The notes beneath the pieces are model-generated. The model was given only the letters and a program-made list of their open reading frames with translations, was not told where the DNA came from and searched no databases. Made by a program: the position numbers and the translations under genes. Source: Specibacter sp038242155 (GTDB lineage Bacteria; Actinomycetota; Actinomycetes; Actinomycetales; Micrococcaceae). From it: a stretch of DNA of 64,000 bases. The DNA is taken from assembly GCA_038242155.1 (NCBI GenBank), contig JBBSSM010000002.1, positions 116,696-180,695 on the forward strand, written 5' to 3'. Shown here piece after piece: positions 1 to 8,070 of this stretch; position 1 is the first letter of the stretch; every line of letters begins with the position of its first letter.

Positions 1-1
1 T

Positions 2-682
2 GGCAGCAGCTTCAGCACCCGCCGCATGCCCAAGGAACGCCGCACGGCGGCCGATCCGGCCATTTATGTTCCGGCCTTTGAAGACTTGGCACCCGGGGAG
101 ACGCCCCTGCTGACGCGGCGTATGGCAGCCCAGCCCGTCCACGGCGCGCCCCGCAAACGAGGGGTTTTTGGGGCAGCTTCCCGTCTGGAACGTGAAGCCC
201 GGACAGCGCAGCTGATCATGCAGCAAGTTTTGACGTCCATCCCCGCGGCCCGGCTTATTAATGGACTCACGGCACCATACAACCAGGGCTATGTGGACCA
301 CGTGTTGGTCTCGGGGTATCGCATTGCCGTTGTGGGCTCCATGCTGGTCCCCCCTGGTGCGTTTCGGTGGGATGGCAGCATGCTCCTTCACGGCAACAAG
401 GTGGCTGTACCACCCCAGCTCATCCCCGCCACCCGCCAGCTTCAGGAATTGTTTTTGGAATGCAATGTCACTGCGTGGGTGTGCGTGCACAGCAGCACGG
501 GGAATTTGTTTGAGCCCGTCATTGATTACGCCCGCGGCACGGAACCCGATGGCTCCACCCTGGTCAATGTGGCCAACGCCGCCCGCTTTGTGCGGGAAGT
601 CAAGGCATTTTTGGCAGTGGGCCCCACGCCCAACGTCGTGGACCTCAGTGTTGTGGACCGGTTGCTCGGGGGAATGTATTAA
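2..682 (+). CDS. hypothetical protein, 5'-truncated by window edge (weakly NERD-like)
   Basis: The frame is open from base 2 and the first ATG (26) has no Shine-Dalgarno, so the gene probably starts upstream of the window. The product is not firmly recognised. A central stretch (about residues 75-150 from that ATG) has the pattern of nuclease-related (NERD) domains: a 'YVDHVLVSGYRIAVVGS' strand region followed by 'LLHGN' and a helix with 'PPQLIPATRQLQELF'. The usual acidic/Lys catalytic pattern after the second strand is not evident (GSM instead), so any nuclease fold could be inactive. There are no membrane segments. It lies 51 bases upstream of trmL, which has its own promoter. Family assignment is a guess from pattern; that it is a real gene is fairly sure. 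Confidence 0.55.
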   Translation, partial: GSSFSTRRMPKERRTAADPAIYVPAFEDLAPGETPLLTRRMAAQPVHGAPRKRGVFGAASRLEREARTAQLIMQQVLTSIPAARLINGLTAPYNQGYVDHVLVSGYRIAVVGSMLVPPGAFRWDGSMLLHGNKVAVPPQLIPATRQLQELFLECNVTAWVCVHSSTGNLFEPVIDYARGTEPDGSTLVNVANAARFVREVKAFLAVGPTPNVVDLSVVDRLLGGMY

Positions 683-720
683 ATCCACGCAGTCCGCTCG
701 GTACTTGCCGGCCCGGGCGG

Positions 721-726
721 TAGGAT
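721..726 (+). promoter_or_regulatory. -10 element of leaderless trmL
   Basis: TAGGAT fits TANNNT and is followed by exactly 7 bases and GTG 734. No Shine-Dalgarno precedes the GTG, and the alternative ATG (725) lies inside the hexamer, so it would be upstream of the transcript. No clear -35. Confidence 0.5.
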
Positions 727-733
727 GACAGAC

Positions 734-1213
734 GTGTTTCGCATCCTTTTTATTACCCCGGAGATTCCAGGCAATACCGGCAATGCCATTAGGCTCGCGG
801 CCATTACAGGTGCCGAGTTGCACTTGGTGGAGCCGCTGGGCTTTGACTTTTCCGACGCTAAATTACGCCGTGCAGGCTTGGATTACCATGATTTGGCGGT
901 GGTGACGGTTCATAAAAATTTGCAGGATGCCTGGACGGCACTGGCTCCCCAAAGGGTCTTTGCCTTCACCTCCGATGGTGAAAGGAACTACACGTCCATT
1001 GCCTACCAGCCCGGTGATGTGCTGATGTTTGGCCGTGAATCCGACGGCCTGCCGCGCGAAGTGAAGTACGATCCGCGTGTCACCTCCCGCGTCCGGCTTC
1101 CCATGTTGCCCTCCCTGCGGTCCCTGAACCTGGCCAATTCCGCCTCCATTGCCGTCTTTGAAGCGTGGCGTCAAAACGACTTTGCCGGAGCCCATCTTCA
1201 GGCCCAGCCCTAA
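734..1213 (+). CDS. trmL: tRNA (cytidine(34)-2'-O)-methyltransferase TrmL
   Basis: SPOUT-family methyltransferase of about 159 residues, which in the family 2'-O-methylates the wobble base of tRNA-Leu isoacceptors using SAM. The N-terminus 'FRILFITPEIPGNTGNAIRLAA', the middle 'FGRESDGLP' and the C-terminal 'SLRSLNLANSASIAVFEAWRQ' are the TrmL/TrmJ-type signature blocks forming the trefoil-knot SAM site. I chose GTG 734 rather than ATG 725: family members begin right at the 'FRILF' strand, and a TANNNT box ends 7 bases before the GTG, implying a leaderless message. It is cytoplasmic and monocistronic, ending 62 bases before the next gene. Confidence 0.9.
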   Translation: MFRILFITPEIPGNTGNAIRLAAITGAELHLVEPLGFDFSDAKLRRAGLDYHDLAVVTVHKNLQDAWTALAPQRVFAFTSDGERNYTSIAYQPGDVLMFGRESDGLPREVKYDPRVTSRVRLPMLPSLRSLNLANSASIAVFEAWRQNDFAGAHLQAQP

Positions 1214-1275
1214 AGTGCCGGTTTCCTTCCACTAATTTCGGCTCCTTCCACCATTTCGGCCCTGAAAGGCAAACC

Positions 1276-2079
1276 ATGTCAGCTCGTGATCCCGGCCTAG
1301 CGTTTACTGACGGGGCGCTGCAGTTTGAAGCGTGGGCGGACAAGCTTTGGGATCCCATGGGCCGCGACGTGGCGGCAGCCGCTGTCCTGCAACCGGGAGA
1401 AAAGGTCCTGGACGCCTGCTGCGGCACCGGCGCGGCTACCTTGCCTGCGGCCTTGGCCGTGGGTCCCACCGGAACCGTCGACGGCGTCGACCTTTCCACC
1501 GGTTTGCTCCGCATCGCAGCACATAACCTGGCCGAGCGGAAAATCCTTAACGCCACCCTCACCGAGGCCGATGTGACGACGTGGCGTGGGCACCGCACCT
1601 TTGACGCTGTTTTATGCTCCTACAGCATGTTCTTTTTCTCGGACATGGAGGCAGGGGTGGAACACCTTGGCTCCATGGTGCGCCCGGGCGGACGAATGGT
1701 CCTGAGCACGTGGGTGGAAAATGCGCTGGAGCCGTTTGCCAGCCGCATTGTGGAAGCTGCCGTGAAGGAACGCCCCCGCCTGGCAGGGGTGGTGCCCTTG
1801 CCCAATCAAAATATGGCCAAGGTGAACTCGGAGGAGAAGATGTCCCACTGGCTCCGTGCCCGGGGGCTGGCCGACGTTTCCGTGTCCCTGCACCCCCTGA
1901 GCCTGCAGGTGGATGACGCCATGGCGTGGAATCTGGTCATGGGCAGCGGTTGGCGCACCTTGCTCCCCCGCGACCCGGAGGCCATTGCCCGGGTACGGCG
2001 GGATTTCATTCAATCGGTGGGTCCCCGCATTGAAATGAACTCCGACGCCATCATTGCCACGGCCTCGATCCCCCGCTAA
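1276..2079 (+). CDS. class I SAM-dependent methyltransferase
   Basis: A 267-residue Rossmann-type methyltransferase. Motif I is 'VLDACCGTGAATLPAAL' (about residues 42-58), followed by the acidic strand end 'VDGVDLSTGLL', motif 'FDAVLCSYSMFFF' and 'LVRPGG'-like 'MVRPGGRMVLSTW', the usual order for SAM binding. The layout resembles UbiE/COQ5-type enzymes but the substrate cannot be read from sequence. Start at ATG 1276 is supported by GAAAGG 7 bases upstream; the longer open frame from 1165 overlaps trmL and is not needed. It converges on etfA with a hairpin between. Confidence 0.8.
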   Translation: MSARDPGLAFTDGALQFEAWADKLWDPMGRDVAAAAVLQPGEKVLDACCGTGAATLPAALAVGPTGTVDGVDLSTGLLRIAAHNLAERKILNATLTEADVTTWRGHRTFDAVLCSYSMFFFSDMEAGVEHLGSMVRPGGRMVLSTWVENALEPFASRIVEAAVKERPRLAGVVPLPNQNMAKVNSEEKMSHWLRARGLADVSVSLHPLSLQVDDAMAWNLVMGSGWRTLLPRDPEAIARVRRDFIQSVGPRIEMNSDAIIATASIPR

Positions 2080-2130
2080 ACCACCACCATCTTGCTAAGC
2101 CACCAGCATCTTGCTACAGCCGACACCTTG
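2080..2130. repeat. three imperfect short tandem repeats before terminator
   Basis: Between the methyltransferase stop and the hairpin, a unit of about 17-19 bases containing 'CACC..CATCTTGCTA' occurs three times with drift (the last copy reads CACCTTGCTGCAG and runs into the hairpin stem). No coding role is visible. Confidence 0.5.
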
Positions 2131-2164
2131 CTGCAGCCGCCGCCTCGCGCAGCGGCGGCTGCAG
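2131..2164. terminator. bidirectional hairpin terminator (methyltransferase / etfA)
   Basis: Perfect 13-bp GC-rich stem (2131-2143 with 2152-2164) and an 8-base loop, lying between two convergent genes. No long T-run follows on either side, so it may act as a barrier or 3'-end stabiliser rather than a classic intrinsic terminator. Confidence 0.65.
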
Positions 2165-2174
2165 CAGCTGCACA

Positions 2175-3143
2175 CTAGGCCCGGCGGCGCTTAATTTCCG
2201 CCACGGCCTGCGGCAGCACCTGGAACAGGTCGCCCACAATGCCAAAGTCCGCAATTTCAAACACCGGGGACTCGGAATCCTTATTGATGGCCACAATTAC
2301 CTTGGATGTCTGCATGCCGGCTTTTTGCTGAATTGCCCCGGAGATGCCCACGGAAATGTACAGCTGCGGAGACACCGTCTTACCGGTTTGCCCCACCTGT
2401 GAGGCGTGGGAAATCCAGCCGGCATCGGTCGCGGCACGGGAGGCACCCACTGCCGCGCCCAAAACATCTGCCAGTTCTTCCACAGGTGAGAAGTCACCAT
2501 CAAGCCCGCGGCCACCGGCTACGACAATTCGGGCGTCGTCCAGCTCGGGGCGTCCGGAAGCTGCCCGCGGTGTGCGGGAGATGACACGCGCGCCCAGACT
2601 GGCCGGACCAAACGCCACCTCAACAGCTTCGACGACGGCGACGGCGGGTACCGGCGCCGGGGCGGCTTCCACGCTGTGGGCCTTGACGCTGACCACTGTG
2701 ACGGCGCTCGTGGCATGCGCTTCCACAGTCCAGGAGCCTGCAAGGGTCGATTTTTGCGCCACCAGGATGCCGCCGTCGTGCGTGAGGGCCACCACATCGG
2801 TGATGACGCCGGCGTGCAGGGTTACGCCCACCCGGGCCGCGATTTCCTTGCCGGCGGGGCTGTTGTCCACAAAAACCGCCGAGGCAGATACGGCAGCTGC
2901 AGCCTGAGCCACAAGGTCGGCCTTGGGTGCCACCAGGTACTGACCCAGTTCGGCCTGCTCCGAGTTCAATACACGGCTGACGCCGTAAGTGCCCAACTCA
3001 GCCAACACCAACGGCTCCACGGGCCCGGCAACCACCGCTACGGGCTCACCGGCGCCACGGGCCGCGGTCAGCAGCTGCAAGGTGGTGCCGGACAGTGTTC
3101 CGGGTGCATCCAGCTGATCAATAAAAACAACAATTGCAGTCAT
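2175..3143 (-). CDS. etfA: electron transfer flavoprotein subunit alpha
   Basis: A 322-residue FixB/EtfA protein. With EtfB it forms the FAD-carrying heterodimer that takes electrons from acyl-CoA and related dehydrogenases. The N-terminal domain starts 'TAIVVFID'; the C-terminal FAD domain (about 195-322) carries 'GRGLDGDF', 'SHASQVGQTGKTVSP', 'YISVGISGAIQQKAGMQ' and 'INKDSESPVFEIADFGIVGD'. In the signature commonly written GAIQH the His near the flavin is Gln here. The start has AAGGA 7-8 bases upstream. It lies 10 bases behind etfB and is surely co-transcribed with it. The acyl-CoA genes at 16-18 kb are plausible users of this carrier. Confidence 0.95.
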   Translation of the reverse strand: MTAIVVFIDQLDAPGTLSGTTLQLLTAARGAGEPVAVVAGPVEPLVLAELGTYGVSRVLNSEQAELGQYLVAPKADLVAQAAAAVSASAVFVDNSPAGKEIAARVGVTLHAGVITDVVALTHDGGILVAQKSTLAGSWTVEAHATSAVTVVSVKAHSVEAAPAPVPAVAVVEAVEVAFGPASLGARVISRTPRAASGRPELDDARIVVAGGRGLDGDFSPVEELADVLGAAVGASRAATDAGWISHASQVGQTGKTVSPQLYISVGISGAIQQKAGMQTSKVIVAINKDSESPVFEIADFGIVGDLFQVLPQAVAEIKRRRA

Positions 3144-3153
3144 GGTGGTTTCC

Positions 3154-3978
3154 TTAGATCAGTTTCTGCGCGACGAGGAAGTCAACGAGCTGAACCCCTG
3201 CGTCCCCTGAGTCGGTGATGATGGTGCCAGCGGTCCGGGCCGGACGTTCCGCGGCCGCCGTGACCTGCGTCAGGGATCCGGCATGTCCCACGGCATCCGG
3301 GGACAATCCCAAATCCGCCAGTGAAACGGTGGTGATTTTTTTCTTCTTCGCGGCCAAAATGCCCTTGAAGTTGGGGTAGCGGGGATCGTTGGCCTGGTCC
3401 GTCACAGAGACCAGCGCCGGCAGCGTGGCATGGATTTCCTCGGAGAAGTCATCACTGTCACGGCGGGCAATGACAGTGCTGCCCTCCACATCCAGAGCGG
3501 AGGCAAAGGTGATTTGGGGAAGTCCCAGCCGTGCCGCCAGCTGCGCGGGGACAATGGAGGTTTCACCGTCGGTGGAGGCCAAGCCAGTGATGACCAAATC
3601 CACCGGGCCAAGAGACTTGATGGCTGCGGCCAGCACCAGTGAGGTCGCGTACGCATCTGAGCCTGCAAGCGCATCATCACTGACGTGCAAACCCTGGGTG
3701 GCCCCAATTTGCAGGGACTTTTTAATGGCCACGGAGGCGGCAGCCGGACCCACTGTCAAAGCTGTCACAACAGTGCCGCCCTTGGCGCCGCCGCGGGCAT
3801 CGGACAAGGCAAGCGCTGCTTCCAGGGCGTATTCATCAAGTTCGGAAAGGATGCTCTCACTACGGTCAATCGTGTGGGCATCGCCGGTCAGGTGCCGGTC
3901 AAATTGTGCGTCTGGCACATATTTGACTAATACCACAATGTTCAGTGCTGAGTTTTCCACTGCTGTCCTTTGTGTCAT
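3154..3978 (-). CDS. etfB: electron transfer flavoprotein subunit beta
   Basis: A 274-residue EtfB/FixA protein, the partner of EtfA, binding AMP and docking to dehydrogenases. Characteristic pieces are 'IVVLVKYVPDAQFDRHL' near the N-terminus, 'LDEYALEAAL', 'VITGLASTDGETSIVPAQLA' and 'ALVSVTDQANDPRYPNFKGILAAKKK'. The chosen ATG gives about 12 residues more than the usual 'M-IVVLVKYVPD' start and has only a poor ribosome site; a GTG at residue 15 is an alternative. It is the first gene of the etfBA operon. Confidence 0.93.
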   Translation of the reverse strand: MTQRTAVENSALNIVVLVKYVPDAQFDRHLTGDAHTIDRSESILSELDEYALEAALALSDARGGAKGGTVVTALTVGPAAASVAIKKSLQIGATQGLHVSDDALAGSDAYATSLVLAAAIKSLGPVDLVITGLASTDGETSIVPAQLAARLGLPQITFASALDVEGSTVIARRDSDDFSEEIHATLPALVSVTDQANDPRYPNFKGILAAKKKKITTVSLADLGLSPDAVGHAGSLTQVTAAAERPARTAGTIITDSGDAGVQLVDFLVAQKLI

Positions 3979-4218
3979 GGACGGATGGTTGCGCTGCCGG
4001 CCCCCGAACTGGGGCGGGCTCGGCAGGATCGCCCTTGGCCTACCACCTCAGCTTAGTTCGTGCCGGGCCGAGCCGGAATTTGCGGCGTCGAATCTTTACT
4101 CCGGGCGAACACTTTAGTGCCAACCGGCAGGGAATCCCCCCCCAGGGGTGGACAGAATCCTGGGAAGTTCCCCCCACGGCCCGATGGTTTGCTGCATCGC
4201 CTCCGGCAGGCTAAAGGC

Positions 4219-4988
4219 ATGACTACAACAACCACCATCATTCTCAGCGCGCGTTCACTGGCCAAGCGTTACGGAGATGGTATTGCCTTGAACCACGTCA
4301 ACCTTGACATTGCTACCGGCGAATCGCTGGCTATTATGGGTGCGTCAGGTTCCGGCAAGACAACTCTTTTGCATACTTTGGCGGGCATTACAGCCCCGGA
4401 CTCCGGCACAGTGGACTATGCGGGCACCCTGGTAACCGAACTTAGTGAATCCGTTCGTTCCAAGTTGCGCCGAGAGGCATTCGGCTTTGTTTTCCAAGCA
4501 GGATTGCTCATTCCCGAACTTACGGCCCTTGAAAATGTGGCGTTGCGCTCATGCTCAATGGGGTGACCCGCCGCGACGCGGAACCGCTGGCAGCTGCGTG
4601 GCTGGCGCATTTGGGATTGGCAGGCATGGAAAGCCGCCGCATTGGTGAGCTCTCCGGCGGTCAGGCTCAGCGGGTAGCCATTGCCCGAGCCCAAGTCACA
4701 GGCGCTCGCATTGTTTTCGCCGACGAGCCCACGGGAGCGCTTGACTCGCATACTTCGGTCGAGGACATGGATGCCCTGCTCAACGCAACGTCCGGCCGTG
4801 GCCATACCCTCATTCTTGTCACCCACGACCCCGTCGTGGCGGCGCGTTGTTCGCGCACCGTGTTCATGCACGACGGCGTCTTGTCAGCCTCGCCGGCCAG
4901 TTCGGTACTATCGGGCAGCACCTTTGTCACGGCGCAGCAGCGGCAAGCACATGCGGGCCCCGATCAGAACTGGAAGGATCAATCGTGA
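4219..4988 (+). pseudogene. ABC transporter ATP-binding protein, single-base frameshift
   Basis: The gene encodes an MacB/LolD-type ATPase: Walker A 'GASGSGKTTLL', Q-loop region 'FGFVFQAGLLIPELTALENVAL', signature 'LSGGQAQRV', Walker B 'IVFADEPTGAL' and switch His 'LVTHD'. The reading frame breaks near base 4546. Up to 'ENVAL' it runs in the first frame and then stops at 4566; the remainder continues in the next frame from 'LMLNGVTRRDAEPLAAAWL'. Inserting one C restores 'ENVALPLMLNGV', exactly the family sequence. The frame-2 ORF ends inside the GTGA overlap with the permease. This is either a true pseudogene, programmed slippage (no slippery run is seen) or a base missing from the read. Start ATG 4219 has GGCAGG upstream. 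Confidence 0.85.
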
Positions 4989-6334
4989 AAACGCTCAGGC
5001 CGGTTCTTTCAACCCTGTGGATACTGTCCCGACCGTCGCCGGGCAGCACAGCCGTGCTGCTGCTGCCAGCTGTGGCCTTCGCTCTTGTCGCGGCGCTGTC
5101 ACTTATTGTGCTGGCCGGGGCCATGAGCTTTTTCACGCACCCCGTTGTTGATGACAACGTGGATCTCGCCGGGACCTATCAAATGCTGACCGGTGTGGCG
5201 TTGGCACTGCTGGTCCTGCCCCTTTTGACACTTGGGGGTTCAGCCGCGCGCCTGTCAGCCCGGCGACGGGATGAACGCTTGTCCACGCTCCGGCTGCTGG
5301 GTGGCACCCCTGCTTTTGTGGCGAGCATTTCCATCGTGGAATCCACCGTGGTGGCCGCCCTGGGCATAGCCTCCGGCGTGGTGTTGTACGTGGTGGCCCT
5401 GCCGGCTGCGGCCCTCATTCAGTTCCAGGGTAAAACGCTGGGACTGGCCCAACTGTGGCTTCATCCGCTGCTGGTGCTGGCCACGGCTGCCACGCTTGTT
5501 GTGCTTGCAGCCGTCAGCGCTGCAGCGGGCCTGCGCCAAATTGTGCTCTCGCCCCTGGGAGTCCGCACGCGGCAAAAGGCGCCAACTGTGCACTGGGTCC
5601 GATTCGCTCTGGGGGCCGCTGCCGCCGTCGTGCTCTATGTGACGATGTCTGCCCTGAGCTCCAGCGGTTCAACGGCCATGCTGGTTGTTGTTTTGTGCGC
5701 CAGCCTGGCCGGTGGAATGGCCTTACTAAACCTGGTGGGGCCGTTTACCCTCAAATATGTGGCGGACCGCAAGCTCCGCAAAGCCGTAACTGCCGTTGCG
5801 TTACTGGCGAGTCGGACCATTTTGGAATCCCCTAAGACGGCGTGGCGGCAGGTCAGCTCCTTGGCCATGACAAGCTTTCTTGCAGTCATCGCCGGAACGG
5901 CGTTGGCGCTGCTGGAGGCCACCTCCGAGGGCAGCAGCACCGCTGACATTAACCTGGCCAATGACATGCAAACAGGTGTGCTCATTACAGTGCTGGCCTC
6001 GTTCCTGCTCGTGGCTGCCAGCGCCGGAGTCAATCAAAGCGCAGCCATCCTTGATCGACGGGAGCTCTACATTAGCCTGACCCGCCTCGGCATGCCCCGG
6101 GCGGTCATTGATGCCGCCCGCAGACGAGCCGCCCTGTCTGCGGTGCGTATTGTCACGATGGGCTCAGCGGCCCTGGCGGCGGTGTTGCTGTTCCCTTTGA
6201 CAGGGGCAGCAATGATTTTTGCTCCCCTGTCACTGCTGGTTATTGCAGTTGTCCTGGGCACCGGCATGGGTTTGGTCTGGTGTGGCCTCGTGGCAACGGG
6301 GCCGGTGCTAACCAAGGTGCTGGAGGATGCGTAA
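4985..6334 (+). CDS. FtsX-like ABC transporter permease
   Basis: A 449-residue integral membrane protein with an N-terminal membrane segment, a cluster of hydrophobic helices through residues 15-245, and a second FtsX-like block at the C-terminus ('MQTGVLITVLASFLLVAASAGVNQSAAILDRRELYISLTRLGMP', then two more helices). 'SARRRDERLSTLRLLGGTP' matches the cytoplasmic loop typical of antimicrobial-peptide/antibiotic ABC permeases, repeated as 'RRELYISLTRLGMP' in the second half, so it is a fused two-repeat permease. GTG 4985 overlaps the ATPase stop (GTGA) and has GGAAGG 7 bases upstream. Its ATPase is frameshifted, so the transporter may not function unless another ATPase serves it. Confidence 0.8.
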   Translation: MKTLRPVLSTLWILSRPSPGSTAVLLLPAVAFALVAALSLIVLAGAMSFFTHPVVDDNVDLAGTYQMLTGVALALLVLPLLTLGGSAARLSARRRDERLSTLRLLGGTPAFVASISIVESTVVAALGIASGVVLYVVALPAAALIQFQGKTLGLAQLWLHPLLVLATAATLVVLAAVSAAAGLRQIVLSPLGVRTRQKAPTVHWVRFALGAAAAVVLYVTMSALSSSGSTAMLVVVLCASLAGGMALLNLVGPFTLKYVADRKLRKAVTAVALLASRTILESPKTAWRQVSSLAMTSFLAVIAGTALALLEATSEGSSTADINLANDMQTGVLITVLASFLLVAASAGVNQSAAILDRRELYISLTRLGMPRAVIDAARRRAALSAVRIVTMGSAALAAVLLFPLTGAAMIFAPLSLLVIAVVLGTGMGLVWCGLVATGPVLTKVLEDA

Positions 6335-6342
6335 GTACTTTC

Positions 6343-7797
6343 CTAGCTGGCTGCCATGGTTTCCAGTGTGACGTCAACGGACTGGGCCTTGCCGTCACGG
6401 GTGAAATCCAGCTTGACGGTGGCGCCGCCGGGCTGTTCACGGACAGCTGCCGTGAGAGCGGCGGCGTCGTCAATGGTGCGGTTACCCAACTGCGAAATGA
6501 CGTCGCCCTTCTTCAGGCCAGCCTTGTCGGCAGCGCTGCCCGCTGTCACGTTTTCCACCGTGGCACCCGAGGAGAACGCGCTGGTGGACCCTGATGCGGA
6601 GGTGCCCCTGACGGTGACACCCAATTGCCCGTGCGTGGCCTTGCCGGTCTCAATGATTTGCTCGGCCACCTGCTTGGCGTGGTTGATGGGGATGGAGAAG
6701 CCCACACCAATATTGCCGCTCTGGCTGCTGGAGGAACCCCCTGCGGAAGCAATGGCAACATTGACGCCAATGACCGCGCCCTGCGCGTCCACCAGGGCGC
6801 CACCGGAGTTGCCGGGATTAATGGCCGCATCGGTTTGAATGACGTTTAAGTTCACCGTCCCCTGCGCCGCGGTGGTGTCCGCACCTCCGCCTGGAGGGGA
6901 GAAACGGAAGCCGTTTCCGTCGTCGCTGGAGTCTTCACCGGAATCTTCGGGAGTTTCCGGCACGGCGGCGGAGGCGACCTGAATGGTGCGGTTCAGGGTG
7001 GAGACAATGCCGTCGGTGACTGTTTTATTCAAGCCCAGGGGAGAACCTATGGCTATGACGGTGTCGCCAACATTGATGGCGTTTGAATCCCCCAGTGTTG
7101 CCGGCACCAAATTCGGGGCATTAATTTTGACAATGGCGAGGTCGGAGAGTGGATCGGTGCCCACAATTTTACCTGCATAGACCTTATTGTCACTGGTCTG
7201 CACCTCAATGGTGGCATGTGCCGTGGCACCGTCAAGCGTCACCACGTGGGTATTGGTTAAAATGTGGCCTTCGGTGTCCAAAATAATGCCCGACCCCGTG
7301 CCGCCGGAGTCGTTACTGGTAGCTGACAAGGTGACCACGGACGGCATGGCTTTGGCAGCTGCAGCCGTGACTTGATTGACGGACTTACTGTTGTTCACGA
7401 CCAAGGGCGCTGACTGCGAGACGGGGGCGGATCCGCCGCCGTCATTGGAGTCCAGCAGTGCCATGGAACCGCCGCCTGCCAATCCGCCGACCAGGGCCGC
7501 GGCCAACACACTTCCGGCAAACAAACCCATGCCCACCTTTTTTCGCCCCTGGGGCTGCGCCGTCACTGCTGGAGCCAGGTGCTGCGGGTACGTATCCGAC
7601 GTCGGGTAGCCGGGTCCGGCGTGCGGGCTGGGCTGATGCGCGGAATGGCCATAAGTTTGCTGCGCACCAAACTGCGCACCGGGCTGTTGCTGGGGCAATG
7701 GCGGTGTGGCATGCGGAGTCGGAATGGGGAGAGTGGGGTGCTCTGCTGGTTCCTGCTGGTCGCCGCGGGTGGTATTTTCACCGTTGTTCTCGGACAT
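6343..7797 (-). CDS. HtrA/DegP-like serine protease, membrane-anchored, with PDZ domain
   Basis: A 484-residue trypsin-like protease for envelope quality control. In order: a Pro/Gln/His-rich cytoplasmic tail (about 1-85), one membrane segment (about 90-113), the protease domain with the triad His184 ('ILTNTHVV'), Asp219 ('DPLSDLAIVK') and Ser331 ('AINPGNSGGALVD'), and a C-terminal PDZ domain (about 390-480, 'GLKKGDVISQLGNRTI'). Between the Asp and the Ser is an unusual acidic, Ser/Gly-rich insertion of about 45 residues (roughly 275-312). ATG 7797 has AAGGGA 8 bases upstream; a TTG six bases earlier is possible but poorer. It converges on the permease with only 8 bases between. Confidence 0.92.
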   Translation of the reverse strand: MSENNGENTTRGDQQEPAEHPTLPIPTPHATPPLPQQQPGAQFGAQQTYGHSAHQPSPHAGPGYPTSDTYPQHLAPAVTAQPQGRKKVGMGLFAGSVLAAALVGGLAGGGSMALLDSNDGGGSAPVSQSAPLVVNNSKSVNQVTAAAAKAMPSVVTLSATSNDSGGTGSGIILDTEGHILTNTHVVTLDGATAHATIEVQTSDNKVYAGKIVGTDPLSDLAIVKINAPNLVPATLGDSNAINVGDTVIAIGSPLGLNKTVTDGIVSTLNRTIQVASAAVPETPEDSGEDSSDDGNGFRFSPPGGGADTTAAQGTVNLNVIQTDAAINPGNSGGALVDAQGAVIGVNVAIASAGGSSSSQSGNIGVGFSIPINHAKQVAEQIIETGKATHGQLGVTVRGTSASGSTSAFSSGATVENVTAGSAADKAGLKKGDVISQLGNRTIDDAAALTAAVREQPGGATVKLDFTRDGKAQSVDVTLETMAAS

Positions 7798-8070
7798 CAG
7801 CAATCCCTTCGTTGAATTCTCATGTGATAAAGCTTGACTTGAGTTCCATCATGTCGCCCGCGGCTGGTGCCTTGACGAACGTTTGCTGGATGACAGCTGT
7901 GAAGCTTCACCACGTCTCATTATCCCCCACGGGTGCCCGCCGGGGGCATTACCCGGACAGCGAAAAAATCAAGGCCGGGGCGGCCTTGCGAAAATGGCAC
8001 CATAGTATCGTTTGAGGCAACAGGTAAAAATTCCCAGTGGTCCCGCAGCGGTCCATCCCCGAGGTGAGCG

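Noticed and set aside
4531..4570. Programmed ribosomal frameshift in the ABC ATPase
   Set aside because: No slippery heptamer or following hairpin was seen at the break, and the family does not use one; mutation or read error is simpler.
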